A stretch of DNA of 64,000 nucleotides from Gymnodinialimonas phycosphaerae. GTDB lineage: Bacteria; Pseudomonadota; Alphaproteobacteria; Rhodobacterales; Rhodobacteraceae. Below the pieces are notes generated by a model that did not search any database, was not told the DNA's origin, and saw only the letters and a list, made by a program, of their open reading frames with translations. The stretch is from positions 2,880,001-2,944,000 of the forward strand of contig NZ_JAIMBW010000001.1 of assembly GCF_019195455.1 (NCBI RefSeq). Direction: 5' to 3'. The translations under genes were made by a program, and so were the position numbers. Shown in pieces: positions 42,804-52,483 of the stretch (the first letter of the stretch is position 1; the number at the start of each line of letters is the position of its first letter).

Positions 42804-44237
42804 TCACCCCCAGCCAGAGACCGCTTTCGTCTCCAGGAACTCGTGCAGGCCAAACCGCCCGCCCTCGCGCCCGTTGCCCGATTGCTTGTAGCCCCCAAAC
42901 GGAGACCCCTGCGCAAATCCCTGCCCGTTGCCCTCGACCATGCCTGAGCGCAACTGCCGCGCCACGCGGCGGAACTTCTCGACGTCGCCGGTCTGCACAT
43001 AATTCGTCAGGCCGTAGTCCGTATCGTTGGCAATCGCGACGGCCTCGTCCTCGCTGTCGAACGGCATGATCGACAGCACCGGCCCGAAGATCTCTTCGCG
43101 GTAGATCGTCATGTCGGGCGTCACGTCGGCAAAGACGGTCGGGCGGATGTAGTAGCCCCGGTTCAGGTGCCCCGGTCGCCCGGTGCCACCTGCAATCAGC
43201 TTTGCGCCCTCATCGATCCCCACCTGGATCAGGTCCTGGATCTTGTTGAACTGCAACTCGGATACCGCCGGGCCGATGTGGCGCCCTTCCTCGGATGCAG
43301 GCCCCACGGTCACCTTGGCCGCCGCTTCCGCCGCCTGCTCGACCGCCTCGTCATAGCGAGACCGCTCCACCAGCATCCGCGTCGGCGCGTTGCACGATTG
43401 GCCGGTGTTGCGGAAGCAGCGGATGACGCCCTGCTTCACGGCTTTCTCGTCGGCGTCCGCGAAAATGATGTTCGCGCCCTTGCCGCCCAACTCCAGGCTG
43501 ATCCGCTTGATCGTCTCGGCCCCGGCCTTCGAGATCAGACGCCCCGCGCGGGTGGACCCGGTAAACGAAACCATATCCACGTCAGGGTGCGCCGACAGCT
43601 GGCTACCCACCCCCGGCCCATCGCCGTTCACCATATTGTAGACGCCCGCCGGTACACCTGCTTCGTCCATCATCTCGCTGAACAGAATGCCCGACAGCGG
43701 TGCAATCTCCGACGGCTTCAGCACCATCGTGCAGCCCGTCAGAAGCGCCGGCACGACCTTCAGCACGATCTGGTTCATCGGCCAGTTCCATGGCGTGATC
43801 AGCGCGCAGACGCCAATCGGCTCATAGATCGTACGCTCTGTCGGTGCCCAATCGCCCAAGGGATGATCCCAAACGAAGTCCTTCGCGGCACGGATGAACC
43901 CCTCCAGGTGCCACGATCCTGCCCCGACCTGCTGCGCGCGCGCCAGATCCTGCGGGGCGCCCATCTCTCTGGAGATCGCCTGCGCCATTTCCTCGGCGCG
44001 GGCGTTATAGACCGACAGCAGCTTCTCGGCGACGGCGATACGCTCGGCCGGGTCCGTGACGCCCCAGGTGGTGAAGGCCCGGCGCGCGGCGGCGACCGCC
44101 GCATCCGTGTCGGCCTGGTCCCCTAGCGATATCGTCTCGCAGACCTCTTCGGTCGAAGGATCGATCACGGCCAGATCACGGGCCTTCGCAGGCGCCACCC
44201 ACTTGCCGTCGATGTAGAAGTTCTTTGCGTTGCTCAT
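42804..44237 (-). CDS. Aldehyde dehydrogenase (NAD(P)+)
   Basis: 477 residues, full length. Cofactor site VSFTGSTRAGRLI, catalytic Glu in ISLELGGKGANII, catalytic Cys in NTGQSCNAPTRML and the substrate-channel motif YREEIFGPVLSIMPF. Substrate is unknown; the fold is the broad class-1/2-type. Start MSNAKNFYIDGKW at 44237 is followed by the normal family N-terminus. It ends in a strong terminator. Confidence 0.94.
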   Translation of the reverse strand: MSNAKNFYIDGKWVAPAKARDLAVIDPSTEEVCETISLGDQADTDAAVAAARRAFTTWGVTDPAERIAVAEKLLSVYNARAEEMAQAISREMGAPQDLARAQQVGAGSWHLEGFIRAAKDFVWDHPLGDWAPTERTIYEPIGVCALITPWNWPMNQIVLKVVPALLTGCTMVLKPSEIAPLSGILFSEMMDEAGVPAGVYNMVNGDGPGVGSQLSAHPDVDMVSFTGSTRAGRLISKAGAETIKRISLELGGKGANIIFADADEKAVKQGVIRCFRNTGQSCNAPTRMLVERSRYDEAVEQAAEAAAKVTVGPASEEGRHIGPAVSELQFNKIQDLIQVGIDEGAKLIAGGTGRPGHLNRGYYIRPTVFADVTPDMTIYREEIFGPVLSIMPFDSEDEAVAIANDTDYGLTNYVQTGDVEKFRRVARQLRSGMVEGNGQGFAQGSPFGGYKQSGNGREGGRFGLHEFLETKAVSGWG

Positions 44238-44454
44238 GGAAGCCTCCGGTCTGTTTCGCGCGGGACCGTGACAGCGGACGCGGTGCGGCGCAAGACCCCC
44301 TGGACCAAGGGCCCGCGATCGGCAGAACACGCGTCCGCCCCACGTCCCTGCACGCGAATTTCACCACTTTTGTGTGACACTGTCACTGTTATCCCGGCGC
44401 AGAATGCTTAGGTTCCGCGATGAAACACATCTGACGGCAGAAGGAGAGCACCCC

Positions 44455-45108
44455 ATGGGCCTGCGCATCAACGACGAAATTCCGAACATCACGGTCGAAA
44501 CCGATCAGGGCACCACCACGCTCCACGACTTCGTGGGCGACCAGTGGGCGATCCTGTTCTCACACCCCAAGGATTTTACCCCCGTCTGCACGACCGAGTT
44601 CGGCGCCGTGGCGCAACTGGCCGATGAATGGGCCAAGCGCAACACCAAGGTGATGGGCATCTCCGTGGACGGTGTGGAAGAGCACAAGAAGTGGAAGACG
44701 GACATCGAAGCCGTTGGTGGCGCCAAGGCGACGTTCCCGATTGTCGCCGACACCGATCTGGCGCTGTCCAAGGCCTTCGACATGCTTCCTGCCGAGGCCT
44801 ATCTGCCCGACGGCCGCACCCCTGCCGACACCGCCACCGTGCGCGCCGTGTTCATCATCGGGCCGGACAAGCAGCTGAAACTGTCGATGACCTACCCGAT
44901 GAACGTCGGCCGCAACTTCGCCGAGGTGTTGCGCGCGCTGGATGGCTTGCAGACGGCGGCCAAGGAAAACGTGGCAACGCCTGCCAACTGGACTCCCGGC
45001 CAGGACGTCGTCGTGCCCATGGGTGTCTCTGACGAGGACGCAATCGCAAAGTACGGCGCCATCGACACCAAGCTGCCCTACCTGAGGATGGCGAAGCTTC
45101 CGGGCTGA
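44455..45108 (+). CDS. 1-Cys peroxiredoxin (Prx6 family)
   Basis: 217 residues. Peroxidatic Cys45 in SHPKDFTPVCTTEFG; the C-terminal arm (PMGVSDEDAIAKYGAIDTKLPYLRM) marks the long Prx6 group, cytosolic enzymes reducing H2O2 and organic peroxides, which usually lack a resolving cysteine; no second cysteine is present here. GAAGGAGAG precedes the start at 44455. A strong terminator follows. The gene sits in a region rich in oxidative-stress genes but has no RpoE-type promoter that I see. Confidence 0.94.
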   Translation: MGLRINDEIPNITVETDQGTTTLHDFVGDQWAILFSHPKDFTPVCTTEFGAVAQLADEWAKRNTKVMGISVDGVEEHKKWKTDIEAVGGAKATFPIVADTDLALSKAFDMLPAEAYLPDGRTPADTATVRAVFIIGPDKQLKLSMTYPMNVGRNFAEVLRALDGLQTAAKENVATPANWTPGQDVVVPMGVSDEDAIAKYGAIDTKLPYLRMAKLPG

Positions 45109-45128
45109 CGCCGACACCACAGACAAAC

Positions 45129-45159
45129 AAAAGCCCCGGCCAATCGGTCGGGGCTTTTT
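45129..45159 (+). terminator. Intrinsic terminator of the peroxiredoxin gene
   Basis: A 13-base-pair stem (AAAAGCCCCGGCC with GGTCGGGGCTTTT, one G-T pair) around AATC, with a T run. It can also serve the convergent transpeptidase gene. Confidence 0.92.
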
Positions 45160-45180
45160 CGTGTCGCAGATCGTTGCGGC

Positions 45181-45798
45181 TTAGCTGTGCAGAACCGCGC
45201 GGCTGCCGGTGCGCACGTTCTCGGCCAGTTGGATCACATGGTCGTTGACCAGACGCACACAGCCCGACGAGGCAGAGGTGCCGATCGACCACGGCTGCGG
45301 TGTGCCGTGGATGCGCAGATATGTATCGCGTCCCCCGGCATAGAGGTACAGCGCGCGGGCACCCAAGGGGTTATCGGGGCCGCCGGGCACGCCGCCCGCG
45401 TATTGGGCATAAACCTCGGGCTCGCGCGCGATCATGTTGGCGGTGGGCGTCCAGGACGGCCATTCGACCACCCGCTGGATGCGGAAGTTGCCGGGCTGGT
45501 ACAGGCCCGCGCGGCCCACGGCCACGCCATAGCGCATGGCCGTGCCGCCCGCTTCGATGTGGTACAGGAACCGCGCCGTTGGATCGACGTGAATGTCGCC
45601 AACGTTCAATCCGCCGTTGGCTGCCACGCGTGTGGGCATGAAACGCTCATGCAGGCCCCAGGGGTTGGGTCCCGCCAAAACGGTGTCCGCCGGCTCGTCA
45701 ATCTCGATCCCCACGGCATCCTGCGCGAAAGCAGGCGCAGCAAGCGCGCCTGAAAACAGCGTCGTTGTCGTAATGATGAAATGGCGGCGGGTCAGCAT
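45181..45798 (-). CDS. L,D-transpeptidase (YkuD domain), exported
   Basis: 205 residues with an N-terminal RRHFIITTTTLFSGALAA signal that looks twin-arginine-like and ends AFA-QD. YkuD domain with catalytic His and Cys in LRIHGTPQPWS and SASSGCVRLVN. These enzymes form 3-3 peptidoglycan cross-links or attach lipoproteins in the periplasm. The start at 45798 follows AGGA about nine bases upstream. Confidence 0.9.
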   Translation of the reverse strand: MLTRRHFIITTTTLFSGALAAPAFAQDAVGIEIDEPADTVLAGPNPWGLHERFMPTRVAANGGLNVGDIHVDPTARFLYHIEAGGTAMRYGVAVGRAGLYQPGNFRIQRVVEWPSWTPTANMIAREPEVYAQYAGGVPGGPDNPLGARALYLYAGGRDTYLRIHGTPQPWSIGTSASSGCVRLVNDHVIQLAENVRTGSRAVLHS

Positions 45799-46058
45799 TA
45801 TATTCGGTCCTAAACGGTCTTTGTATGGAATCACTAAGGCTAATGTTTCAACCCAGGCACCTGTGGACAAGTCCCCAAGGGTACGCTTCTGGTCACATCT
45901 GCGTAAGGAAATCCTCTATCCTTTGCCTCTGGGTGCGATTCTTCGCCTGAACCGGGTAATTTCGACACACTAGTCGCCCCGAAGGCCAAGGCCCCCATAC
46001 CGGCCGCAGGCGGCAAATCGCGTTGAAGCCTTGCGCTTTTCGGGGTCCGCCAACAGAA

Positions 46059-47276
46059 ATGGCCATGGATCACGCCCCCTCTTCCCTCGAATCTGTCATT
46101 CTGGGCGTCTTGCTGTGCGCGATGGCCTATTCACTGCTCAGCAAGGCGATCTCCAGGACGATTCTGACGTTGCCCCTGCTTTTCGTGGCCATCGGCTACC
46201 TTTTCGCGCCTGCAACCCAAGTCTTCGGCACCCCGGTCGAGTTGCGAGGCTCGGTGCGCCTTCTGGCCGAGGTGACGCTGGTCCTGGTCCTCTTTGCCGA
46301 TGCCAGTCATGTCCGGTTTGCGCAGTTGAAGACCAGTTTCACGATTCCCCTACGGATGCTGATCCTGGGAATGCCCGCCACCATCGCCCTGGGCACGCTC
46401 GTGGTGTTCGTCATTTTCCCCGAGGGTGGTTTGGCCTTGGCCTTTCTGACGGCAGCCCTGCTGACCCCCACCGATGCCGCGCTTGGCCAAAGTGTGGTTT
46501 CCAGCCCCGATGTGCCCGAGATCCTGAGCCAATCGATCAACGTCGAAAGCGGGCTGAACGACGGCCTCGCGCTGCCCTTTGTCCTGTTGGGCGCGGTCCT
46601 GGCCTCCAGCGCAATGCAAAGCACCGACGGGTTGGCCCTTCAGGCCGCCACACAGCTTGTACTTGGGCCGCTGGTGGGCATCGCGGTGGGATGGGGCGCA
46701 GCCCGGGCGCTGGACGTCGCGCAGCGGCGCGACTGGATCGTCGAAAGCGCCGAGGGCATCGTCTTCCTGTGCACGGCCCTGATCTGTTTCCTCGCGGCAG
46801 AGCTGATCAACGGAAACGGCTTCATCGCCGCCTTCGTCGCGGGCGCGGTCTTCGGCAACACCTACCGCCACGACATCCACTTCATCAGCGAATTCATGGA
46901 GGGCGCGGGACAGCTTCTGACCATGGCGGCATTCCTCATGTTCGGCGCCCTGATGCTGCCCGATGGCCTGTCCCACTTCACGTGGTCCACCTGCCTCATA
47001 GCCCTGTCGTTCCTGACCCTGGTGCGCGTTTTGCCGATCTTTTTGTCGCTGACAGGCACGGGCTTGGCGGTGCGGGAGAAACTTTTCCTGGGCTGGTTCG
47101 GCCCGCGTGGCCTCGCGTCGATCCTGTTCACCCTCATCATGATGGATGAATTCGAATTGCCTGCGGAAGGAGAGCTTCTGGCCTGCGTCTCGCTGACCGT
47201 CGCGCTGTCGGTCCTGCTTCACGGGATCAGCGCCACCCCGCTGGCCAAGCGCATCGCGCGCCGCACCAAGCCCTGA
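46059..47276 (+). CDS. CPA1-type sodium/proton antiporter
   Basis: 405 residues, around twelve membrane helices. Core motifs: LTAALLTPTDAALGQSVV (TPTD-type ion site), SQSINVESGLNDGLALPF (ESGLND, ion exchange site of NhaP/NHE proteins) and GWFGPRGLASILF near the end. It exports Na+ or K+ in exchange for protons. Start taken as ATG 46059; a TTG 36 bases upstream is possible. Confidence 0.88.
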   Translation: MAMDHAPSSLESVILGVLLCAMAYSLLSKAISRTILTLPLLFVAIGYLFAPATQVFGTPVELRGSVRLLAEVTLVLVLFADASHVRFAQLKTSFTIPLRMLILGMPATIALGTLVVFVIFPEGGLALAFLTAALLTPTDAALGQSVVSSPDVPEILSQSINVESGLNDGLALPFVLLGAVLASSAMQSTDGLALQAATQLVLGPLVGIAVGWGAARALDVAQRRDWIVESAEGIVFLCTALICFLAAELINGNGFIAAFVAGAVFGNTYRHDIHFISEFMEGAGQLLTMAAFLMFGALMLPDGLSHFTWSTCLIALSFLTLVRVLPIFLSLTGTGLAVREKLFLGWFGPRGLASILFTLIMMDEFELPAEGELLACVSLTVALSVLLHGISATPLAKRIARRTKP

Positions 47277-47284
47277 CGCGGCAC

Positions 47285-47995
47285 TCACGCGCCGTGCGTC
47301 TGCGTCCCGAACAGGGTATTTCGTTTCGCGCCGCCGATGAAATCGAATCCGAAGGTGTCGATGTCCCGGGCGTACCAGTCGGCCACGATCTGAATCGTGC
47401 GATCCGTATAAACCTCGGTATACGAGGTGGCTGCGGTGCCAGAATCGTTCTTGCGACGCAGGTTCGTGACCCCGAAATAGGCCGCGACGTCGGCATCCAG
47501 TGCCTCTAGCCGCAGGATATCGCAGGCGACGGTGCCGGTTTCGTCCTGAACGTAATCCACCTGCGGATACCAGCCCGCAATCGCACGGTGCCAGTAGAAC
47601 TTGCGCCCGCCGAAGTCGTGGCGCTGCTCCAGAAACCGCTCAAAGCTTTCGGGCGAATAGTCCACAGGCTCGCCCGCTTCCTTGTGAGCCTTCATCAGAT
47701 ACGTGAATCGAGAGAACGTGCGTTTCCAAGGATTGCAGACAATCGCCACCGGTTGCAGCCTTGCGCGCACAGTCGGGTGAATGTCGATCAGCCGCGCGTG
47801 CTGGTTGCCGTGATGGTAGCCGCCTGCGGCCATGACTTCGGCCAGTTCACGGGTGTAGGCGGGTGAGATATGGAAATAAGGGTCTGCAAACACCAACCGT
47901 TTGCGCAGCACGGCCGAGTTCCGGATCGTCATGCCGCCATTCTTGGGAATGTGGATGAATGGGTGTTTGGCGATGCCGAGGTGATACCTCGCCAT
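47285..47995 (-). CDS. Sulfotransferase family 2-like protein
   Basis: 236 residues. FIHIPKNGGMTIRN matches the 5'-phosphosulfate-binding loop (IPKTGGTS-type) and VCNPWKRTFSRFTYLMKAHKE the 3'-phosphate-binding region of PAPS-dependent sulfotransferases. The second block has CNPW where R-DP is usual, so the fit is partial. Likely modifies a polysaccharide or cell-surface compound; acceptor unknown. It converges with the antiporter gene eight bases away. Confidence 0.8.
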   Translation of the reverse strand: MARYHLGIAKHPFIHIPKNGGMTIRNSAVLRKRLVFADPYFHISPAYTRELAEVMAAGGYHHGNQHARLIDIHPTVRARLQPVAIVCNPWKRTFSRFTYLMKAHKEAGEPVDYSPESFERFLEQRHDFGGRKFYWHRAIAGWYPQVDYVQDETGTVACDILRLEALDADVAAYFGVTNLRRKNDSGTAATSYTEVYTDRTIQIVADWYARDIDTFGFDFIGGAKRNTLFGTQTHGA

Positions 47996-48057
47996 CGCCT
48001 TGAGTTGTCAGGCCGTCCACTTATCCTGGAAGCGGGTTCCGGGCAGACGTCCTGTCA

Positions 48058-50181
48058 TTACTCGGCTGCGGCCGCTTCTTGGCCGGTTTCCTGGTCAACC
48101 ATCTTCATGGCCAGGCGAACCTTGCCGCGATCGTCAAACCCAAGCAGCTTGACCCAAACCTCTTGCCCCTCGGAGAGGACGTCAGAGGGGTGGTTCAGCC
48201 GCTCGTTCTTGATCTGGGACACGTGCACCAGGCCGTCGCGCTTGCCGAAGAAGTTCACGAAGGCGCCGAAATCGACGATCTTCACGACCTTGCCCTTGTA
48301 GATCTTGCCTTCCTCGGGCTCTGCCACGATCGAATGGATCATGTCATAGGCCTTCTGGATAGCTTCCCCGTTGGGGCTGGCGATCTTGATGATGCCTTCG
48401 TCGTTGATGTCGACCTTGGCGCCAGAGACTTCCACGATCTCGCGGATGACCTTACCACCGGACCCGATCACTTCACGGATCTTGTCGGTCGGGATCTGCA
48501 TCGTCTCGATACGCGGCGCATGCTCAGAGAATTCACCGGCTTCGGTGGCCGCTTTGGCCATCTCACCGAGGATATGCAAACGGCCGGCTTTCGCCTGCTC
48601 CAATGCTTTCTCCATGATCTCCTGCGTGATGCCGGCGACCTTGATGTCCATCTGCAAGGAGGTGATCCCCGCTTCCGTACCGGCCACCTTGAAGTCCATG
48701 TCGCCCAGGTGATCTTCGTCACCCAGAATGTCCGACAGGATCCCGTAAGAGCCGTCTTCTTCCAGCACCAGACCCATGGCAACGCCAGCGACAGCCGCTT
48801 TCAGCGGAACGCCCGCGTCCATCATCGACAGGGAGCCACCGCAAACGGACGCCATGGAGGACGAGCCGTTGGATTCGGTAATTTCCGAGACCACACGCAC
48901 GGTGTAGGGGAAGTCGGTTGCCGCAGGCAGAACCGCCTGCAACGCACGCCAAGCCAGCTTACCGTGCCCGATTTCGCGACGACCCGGAGGGCCCACGCGA
49001 CCGGCTTCACCCACCGAGTAGGGGGGGAAGTTGTAGTGCAGCAGGAAGTTGGATTTGAAGTTGCCGTGCAGCGCGTCGATGAACTGCTCATCGTCGCCGG
49101 TGCCCAGTGTGGTCACGCAAAGCGCCTGGGTTTCACCACGGGTGAACAGGGCAGAACCGTGCGTACGCGGCAGAACCTTGGTTTCTGAGACGATATCGCG
49201 GATCTCGTCCAGCGCACGCCCGTCGATACGACGGCCGTTCTTCACGACATCAGACCGCAGAACCGTGGATTCCAGCTTCTTCAGCGCAGCGGAAAGGTTG
49301 GGATCTTCCAACTGCTCTTCGCTCAGGCCTTCCTTCACGCCTTCCTTCACGGCAGACACGGCCGCCTGACGCTCCAGCTTGTCGGAAATCGCATAGGCTT
49401 CGCGCATCTTCGCTTCGCCAGCGGCGCGGATCACTTCAAACAGCTCCGAATAATCGGGGGCCTCGAAGTGGAACGGCTCTTTCGCGGCGTCTTCGGCCAG
49501 ATCGATGATCAGGTCAATGACGGGCTGAATGCTGTCGTGGGCGAATTTCACCGCACCCAGCATCTCAGACTCGGACAGCTCATAGGCTTCCGATTCCACC
49601 ATCATGACGGCGTCTTTGGTGCCAGCCACAACCAGATCAAGGCGCTGATCGGGGTTATTGCGCAGATCGTGCATGTCGTCGATCTCGGGGTTCAGGATGT
49701 ATTCGCCATCCTCAAAACCCACGCGGCAGCCCGCGATCGGGCCACGGAACGGCGCGCCGGAAATCGTCAGCGCGGCGGAAGCGGCGATCATCGCGACCAT
49801 GTCGGGATCGTTGACCAGATCGTGCGACAGCACGGTGCACATCACCAGGGTTTCGTTCTTGAAACCGGGGACGAACAGCGGGCGGATCGGACGGTCGATC
49901 AGACGCGCGGTCAGGGTTTCTTTCTCGGTGGGGCGGGCCTCACGCTTGAAGAAACCACCGGGGACTTTACCGGCCGCGTAATACTTTTCCTGGTAGTGCA
50001 CCGTCAGCGGGAAGAAATCCATTCCCGGTTTCGGAGCTTTCGCGAACGTCACATTCGCCATGACGCTGGTTTCGCCAAGCGTCGCAATAACAGACCCATC
50101 GGCCTGACGAGCCACACGGCCCGTTTCCAGTGTCAGCGTCTCTTCGCCCCACTGGATCTCTTTCTTAACAATGTTGAACAT
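48058..50181 (-). CDS. pnp: Polynucleotide phosphorylase
   Basis: 707 residues. Two RNase PH-like cores ([45 protein letters not shown]), a KH domain ([22 protein letters not shown]) and a C-terminal S1 domain ([26 protein letters not shown]). It degrades RNA by phosphorolysis and is part of the degradosome. In most proteobacteria it follows rpsO directly; here rpsO is about 3.8 kb upstream, separated by four genes. Confidence 0.98.
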   Translation of the reverse strand: MFNIVKKEIQWGEETLTLETGRVARQADGSVIATLGETSVMANVTFAKAPKPGMDFFPLTVHYQEKYYAAGKVPGGFFKREARPTEKETLTARLIDRPIRPLFVPGFKNETLVMCTVLSHDLVNDPDMVAMIAASAALTISGAPFRGPIAGCRVGFEDGEYILNPEIDDMHDLRNNPDQRLDLVVAGTKDAVMMVESEAYELSESEMLGAVKFAHDSIQPVIDLIIDLAEDAAKEPFHFEAPDYSELFEVIRAAGEAKMREAYAISDKLERQAAVSAVKEGVKEGLSEEQLEDPNLSAALKKLESTVLRSDVVKNGRRIDGRALDEIRDIVSETKVLPRTHGSALFTRGETQALCVTTLGTGDDEQFIDALHGNFKSNFLLHYNFPPYSVGEAGRVGPPGRREIGHGKLAWRALQAVLPAATDFPYTVRVVSEITESNGSSSMASVCGGSLSMMDAGVPLKAAVAGVAMGLVLEEDGSYGILSDILGDEDHLGDMDFKVAGTEAGITSLQMDIKVAGITQEIMEKALEQAKAGRLHILGEMAKAATEAGEFSEHAPRIETMQIPTDKIREVIGSGGKVIREIVEVSGAKVDINDEGIIKIASPNGEAIQKAYDMIHSIVAEPEEGKIYKGKVVKIVDFGAFVNFFGKRDGLVHVSQIKNERLNHPSDVLSEGQEVWVKLLGFDDRGKVRLAMKMVDQETGQEAAAAE

Positions 50182-50539
50182 CTACGTTTCCTATTCGAGG
50201 GCTCTCGCGGCCCCTGCCGCGTCCCTCATCCATATGGCGGCCCCATTGCCGCCGACCCCCCTATCATTCCATGCGCCGGGGTCAGGGCGTCACGTCTCAG
50301 ATGTGCGGGCCATACAGGAGTTTTGCAGGTTTGGGAAGCCGGGAGGTTGGGGACGAAATGACCTGGCCGGAAGGCACGTGCTGTGCAGCCCTATGCTGCC
50401 CACCGCCGCCGTTGTCGCCTGTGCATCAATGCGAAGTCGCCCATGGAAACCTCAAGGGACATCGGATTGACCAACGCCCCTTGTGCCGCATCCCCTGTGT
50501 AGGGGGATGCAGTCTCAGGATGGATTGAACGAGACGACG
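50182..50539. other. Upstream region of pnp, no gene seen
   Basis: 358 bases. It must contain the pnp promoter and leader, since rpsO is far away. A stem GCATCCCC (50488-50495) with GGGGATGC (50503-50510) near 50540 could end the VPLPA-CTERM gene transcript, though it has no T run. No coding frame on either strand looks real. Confidence 0.5.
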
Positions 50540-51088
50540 CTAGGCTGCGCGCCTTTTCCGACGTCCAAGTGCGGCAAGGCCACCAAGACCCGCGACAAGA
50601 AGCAGACCGCCGGCGGGCAGGGGAATGACAGCAATATCATAGGAAATACTGAACTCTAATGACGCGTTCACACCTTGGGGCGCCTGCTGTGCTTGCGTTG
50701 GAGAAAACAGGAAAGAGAGTAACCCGTCACTGATCAGCGGCAAGAGGTCGGCCAACGCAATCGTGGCTGTCTCTGTGACCCCAGGTGCCACGAGGATCGA
50801 GCCGGTCGGCGTTTCGAAGAACCGGCCCAGATTGAACCCGTCGGCAAATACATCCAAAAACTCATTCGAGCCGTTGAAATCCCCAACAACGGTAAGACTG
50901 ACCGTCGCATCGCTTGACGCATCGGGCGTTGCCGCAAATGCAATCGTGAGGTCTTCAAGATCAGCACTCGGGTTAGTTGCGTCGGGCCACGTCGCCACTG
51001 TTGTCGAAAAGTTGAATGTTGTCGCCATCGCTCCGGTTGATAGTCCGCAGGACAGGATAAGGGCGGTGAATAAATATTTGAGTTTCAT
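50540..51088 (-). CDS. VPLPA-CTERM sorting domain protein
   Basis: 182 residues: Sec signal (1-22, ending AMA-TT), an all-beta Thr/Ala/Asp-rich middle, and a C-terminal anchor of Pro-rich IPLPAGG, hydrophobic helix and RRKRRAA. That tail is the VPLPA-CTERM form of PEP-CTERM, which is recognised by an exosortase/archaeosortase-like enzyme and links proteins to the envelope or exopolysaccharide export. No exosortase gene is in the window. Function of the mature part unknown. Confidence 0.88.
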   Translation of the reverse strand: MKLKYLFTALILSCGLSTGAMATTFNFSTTVATWPDATNPSADLEDLTIAFAATPDASSDATVSLTVVGDFNGSNEFLDVFADGFNLGRFFETPTGSILVAPGVTETATIALADLLPLISDGLLSFLFSPTQAQQAPQGVNASLEFSISYDIAVIPLPAGGLLLVAGLGGLAALGRRKRRAA

Positions 51089-51526
51089 GGTGCTCAGTTC
51101 CCCGTGAAAAAAGGCGACCTGGTGGCAACGCCCGAAAATGATGACATTTGATCAATGACGGGGACTTTAGCCTAATTCATTGCAGTTTGTCGCCTCTGCA
51201 AAACGAATTTGGATTTCTCGGCTGATTTCTTCCGGTCCAATCGCAAAAGAGCGGTTGGCGGTTTTTGCCCAGGCGCATGCCAGAAAACTGCGCCCAAACC
51301 CTCGACGTCACAACGGCACAACGGCCGATGCTCACCTTTACAAAAGATTAAGAAAATCCCCATAATCATTATTCATCAGCAGCTTAACCCACCTGCTCAA
51401 GCTTGAGCAGCCCTGAGCGCTAACAATAAAGGGCGGCTCCAAGGCAACCCCCTTCCAGTCCAGATTGACACCGATTTCCAGGCAGTTGATCACGTCCGGA
51501 TATCGGCCCCATCATCGGCGCGGGCA
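51089..51526. other. 438-base AT-richer gap between the VPLPA-CTERM and LysR genes
   Basis: Holds the promoter of the VPLPA-CTERM gene on the minus strand, copy B of the two-copy element (51330-51406) and an 18-base perfect palindrome CTGCTCAAGCTTGAGCAG (51393-51410). Base composition is visibly more AT-rich than neighbouring genes. A possible 65-residue minus frame (51172-51369) is not convincing. Confidence 0.55.
51330..51406. repeat. Two-copy intergenic element, copy B
   Basis: Begins with a 22-base block (51330-51351), ends with TGCTCAAGCTTGA (51394-51406), 42 bases apart; compare copy A at 42728-42803. The middle holds ATAAT-C-ATTAT (51362-51372), a different inverted repeat at nearly the same offset as in copy A. 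Confidence 0.55.
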
Positions 51527-52387
51527 TCAGGCGGATAGAAGCCCCGCCAAAAGCGGGTGCGGGAAGCTGCGCCGCAGGGTGATCGCGAAGAAGCTTTCCT
51601 GAATGTCGAGCGTGAAGGGCGCGGTCGCCAGCAAGCCCGATGAAAGTTCATCGCGCAACACCACCGCAGGGGCGACGGCCACACCCACCCCTTCGCGGGC
51701 CAGAAGACGCACCATCGCCATGTCATCGACATCCGCGATGATCGTGGGCATCACCCCATATTGCGCCGAAAGGGCGGTGAACCCGGCGCGAATGGTGGGG
51801 TCCGTCGGGATGATGAACGGCTCTGCCGCCAAAAGCTGTTGCAGTGTCGCGTGGGTCAGCCGTTCGGGGGTGCCATGCAGGCCAACGGCTTGCGCATCGA
51901 GGCGATGGGCGATCAAGTCGGCCCCCACGGCCTGCCTTGGGGGTTCCGTGGACAGCACGACATCCAGCGACATCGCCTTGAGGCTATCCAGCAGCACCGC
52001 GTCGGGGCCGGAACTCAGCACGATCGGAGCCGCCGCCTGCAAGGCCGGCCGCAAGAACTGCAACTGGAAGTTGCGCGACAGGGTCGAGGCCGCGCCCACC
52101 CGAAACGGCGGGACAACGCTGCCCGCCCCGCTAAGCGTCGTCAGAAGCTCTTGCCCCGTCTCAAAGATCCGGTCCGCGTGATCCAGCGCGATGCGCCCCA
52201 CCTCGGTCAACTCCAACCGACGCCCGATCCGCTCGAACAACGGATGGCCAAGGCGGTCTTCCAACGCACGGATCTGCACAGACAGTGCAGATTGCGCCAC
52301 GTTCAGCTTCTCGGCGGCGCGGGTCAGGTTGCCCTCGTGGGCGACCTCTCGGAAATGCCGCAGGTGGTGATAGTTCAGATGCATCAT
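51527..52387 (-). CDS. LysR-family transcriptional regulator
   Basis: 286 residues: N-terminal winged helix-turn-helix (LNYHHLRHFREVAHEGNLTRAAEKLNVAQSALS region), dimerisation linker, and a periplasmic-binding-type effector domain (FRVGAASTLSRNFQLQFL). Sequence style resembles NhaR-type members (MHLNYHHLRHF start). It is divergent from sbtA, the usual layout for a LysR controlling its neighbour; in cyanobacteria the LysR proteins CcmR/CmpR control bicarbonate transporters. A candidate operator lies at its start. Confidence 0.92.
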   Translation of the reverse strand: MMHLNYHHLRHFREVAHEGNLTRAAEKLNVAQSALSVQIRALEDRLGHPLFERIGRRLELTEVGRIALDHADRIFETGQELLTTLSGAGSVVPPFRVGAASTLSRNFQLQFLRPALQAAAPIVLSSGPDAVLLDSLKAMSLDVVLSTEPPRQAVGADLIAHRLDAQAVGLHGTPERLTHATLQQLLAAEPFIIPTDPTIRAGFTALSAQYGVMPTIIADVDDMAMVRLLAREGVGVAVAPAVVLRDELSSGLLATAPFTLDIQESFFAITLRRSFPHPLLAGLLSA

Positions 52388-52404
52388 GTTCTTATTAATA
52401 GAAC
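52388..52404. promoter_or_regulatory. Candidate LysR operator overlapping the LysR start region
   Basis: GTTCT-TATTAAT-AGAAC, with 5-base arms and an inner ATTAAT. It begins one base upstream of the LysR ATG and lies about 80 bases before sbtA. Bound regulator there could block its own translation start region and reach the sbtA promoter. Confidence 0.45.
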
Positions 52405-52483
52405 ACCTCCATGCAAAAGATATATTTTTATGAGCAATGCCGCCTCGCTACATGGGTCCGCAACAGCCCTGGAAGGACACGTG

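Noticed and set aside
51172..51369. 65-residue open frame on the minus strand (MIMGIFLIFCKG and onward)
   Set aside because: No ribosome binding site, Cys/Arg-rich, and it overlaps the conserved intergenic element.
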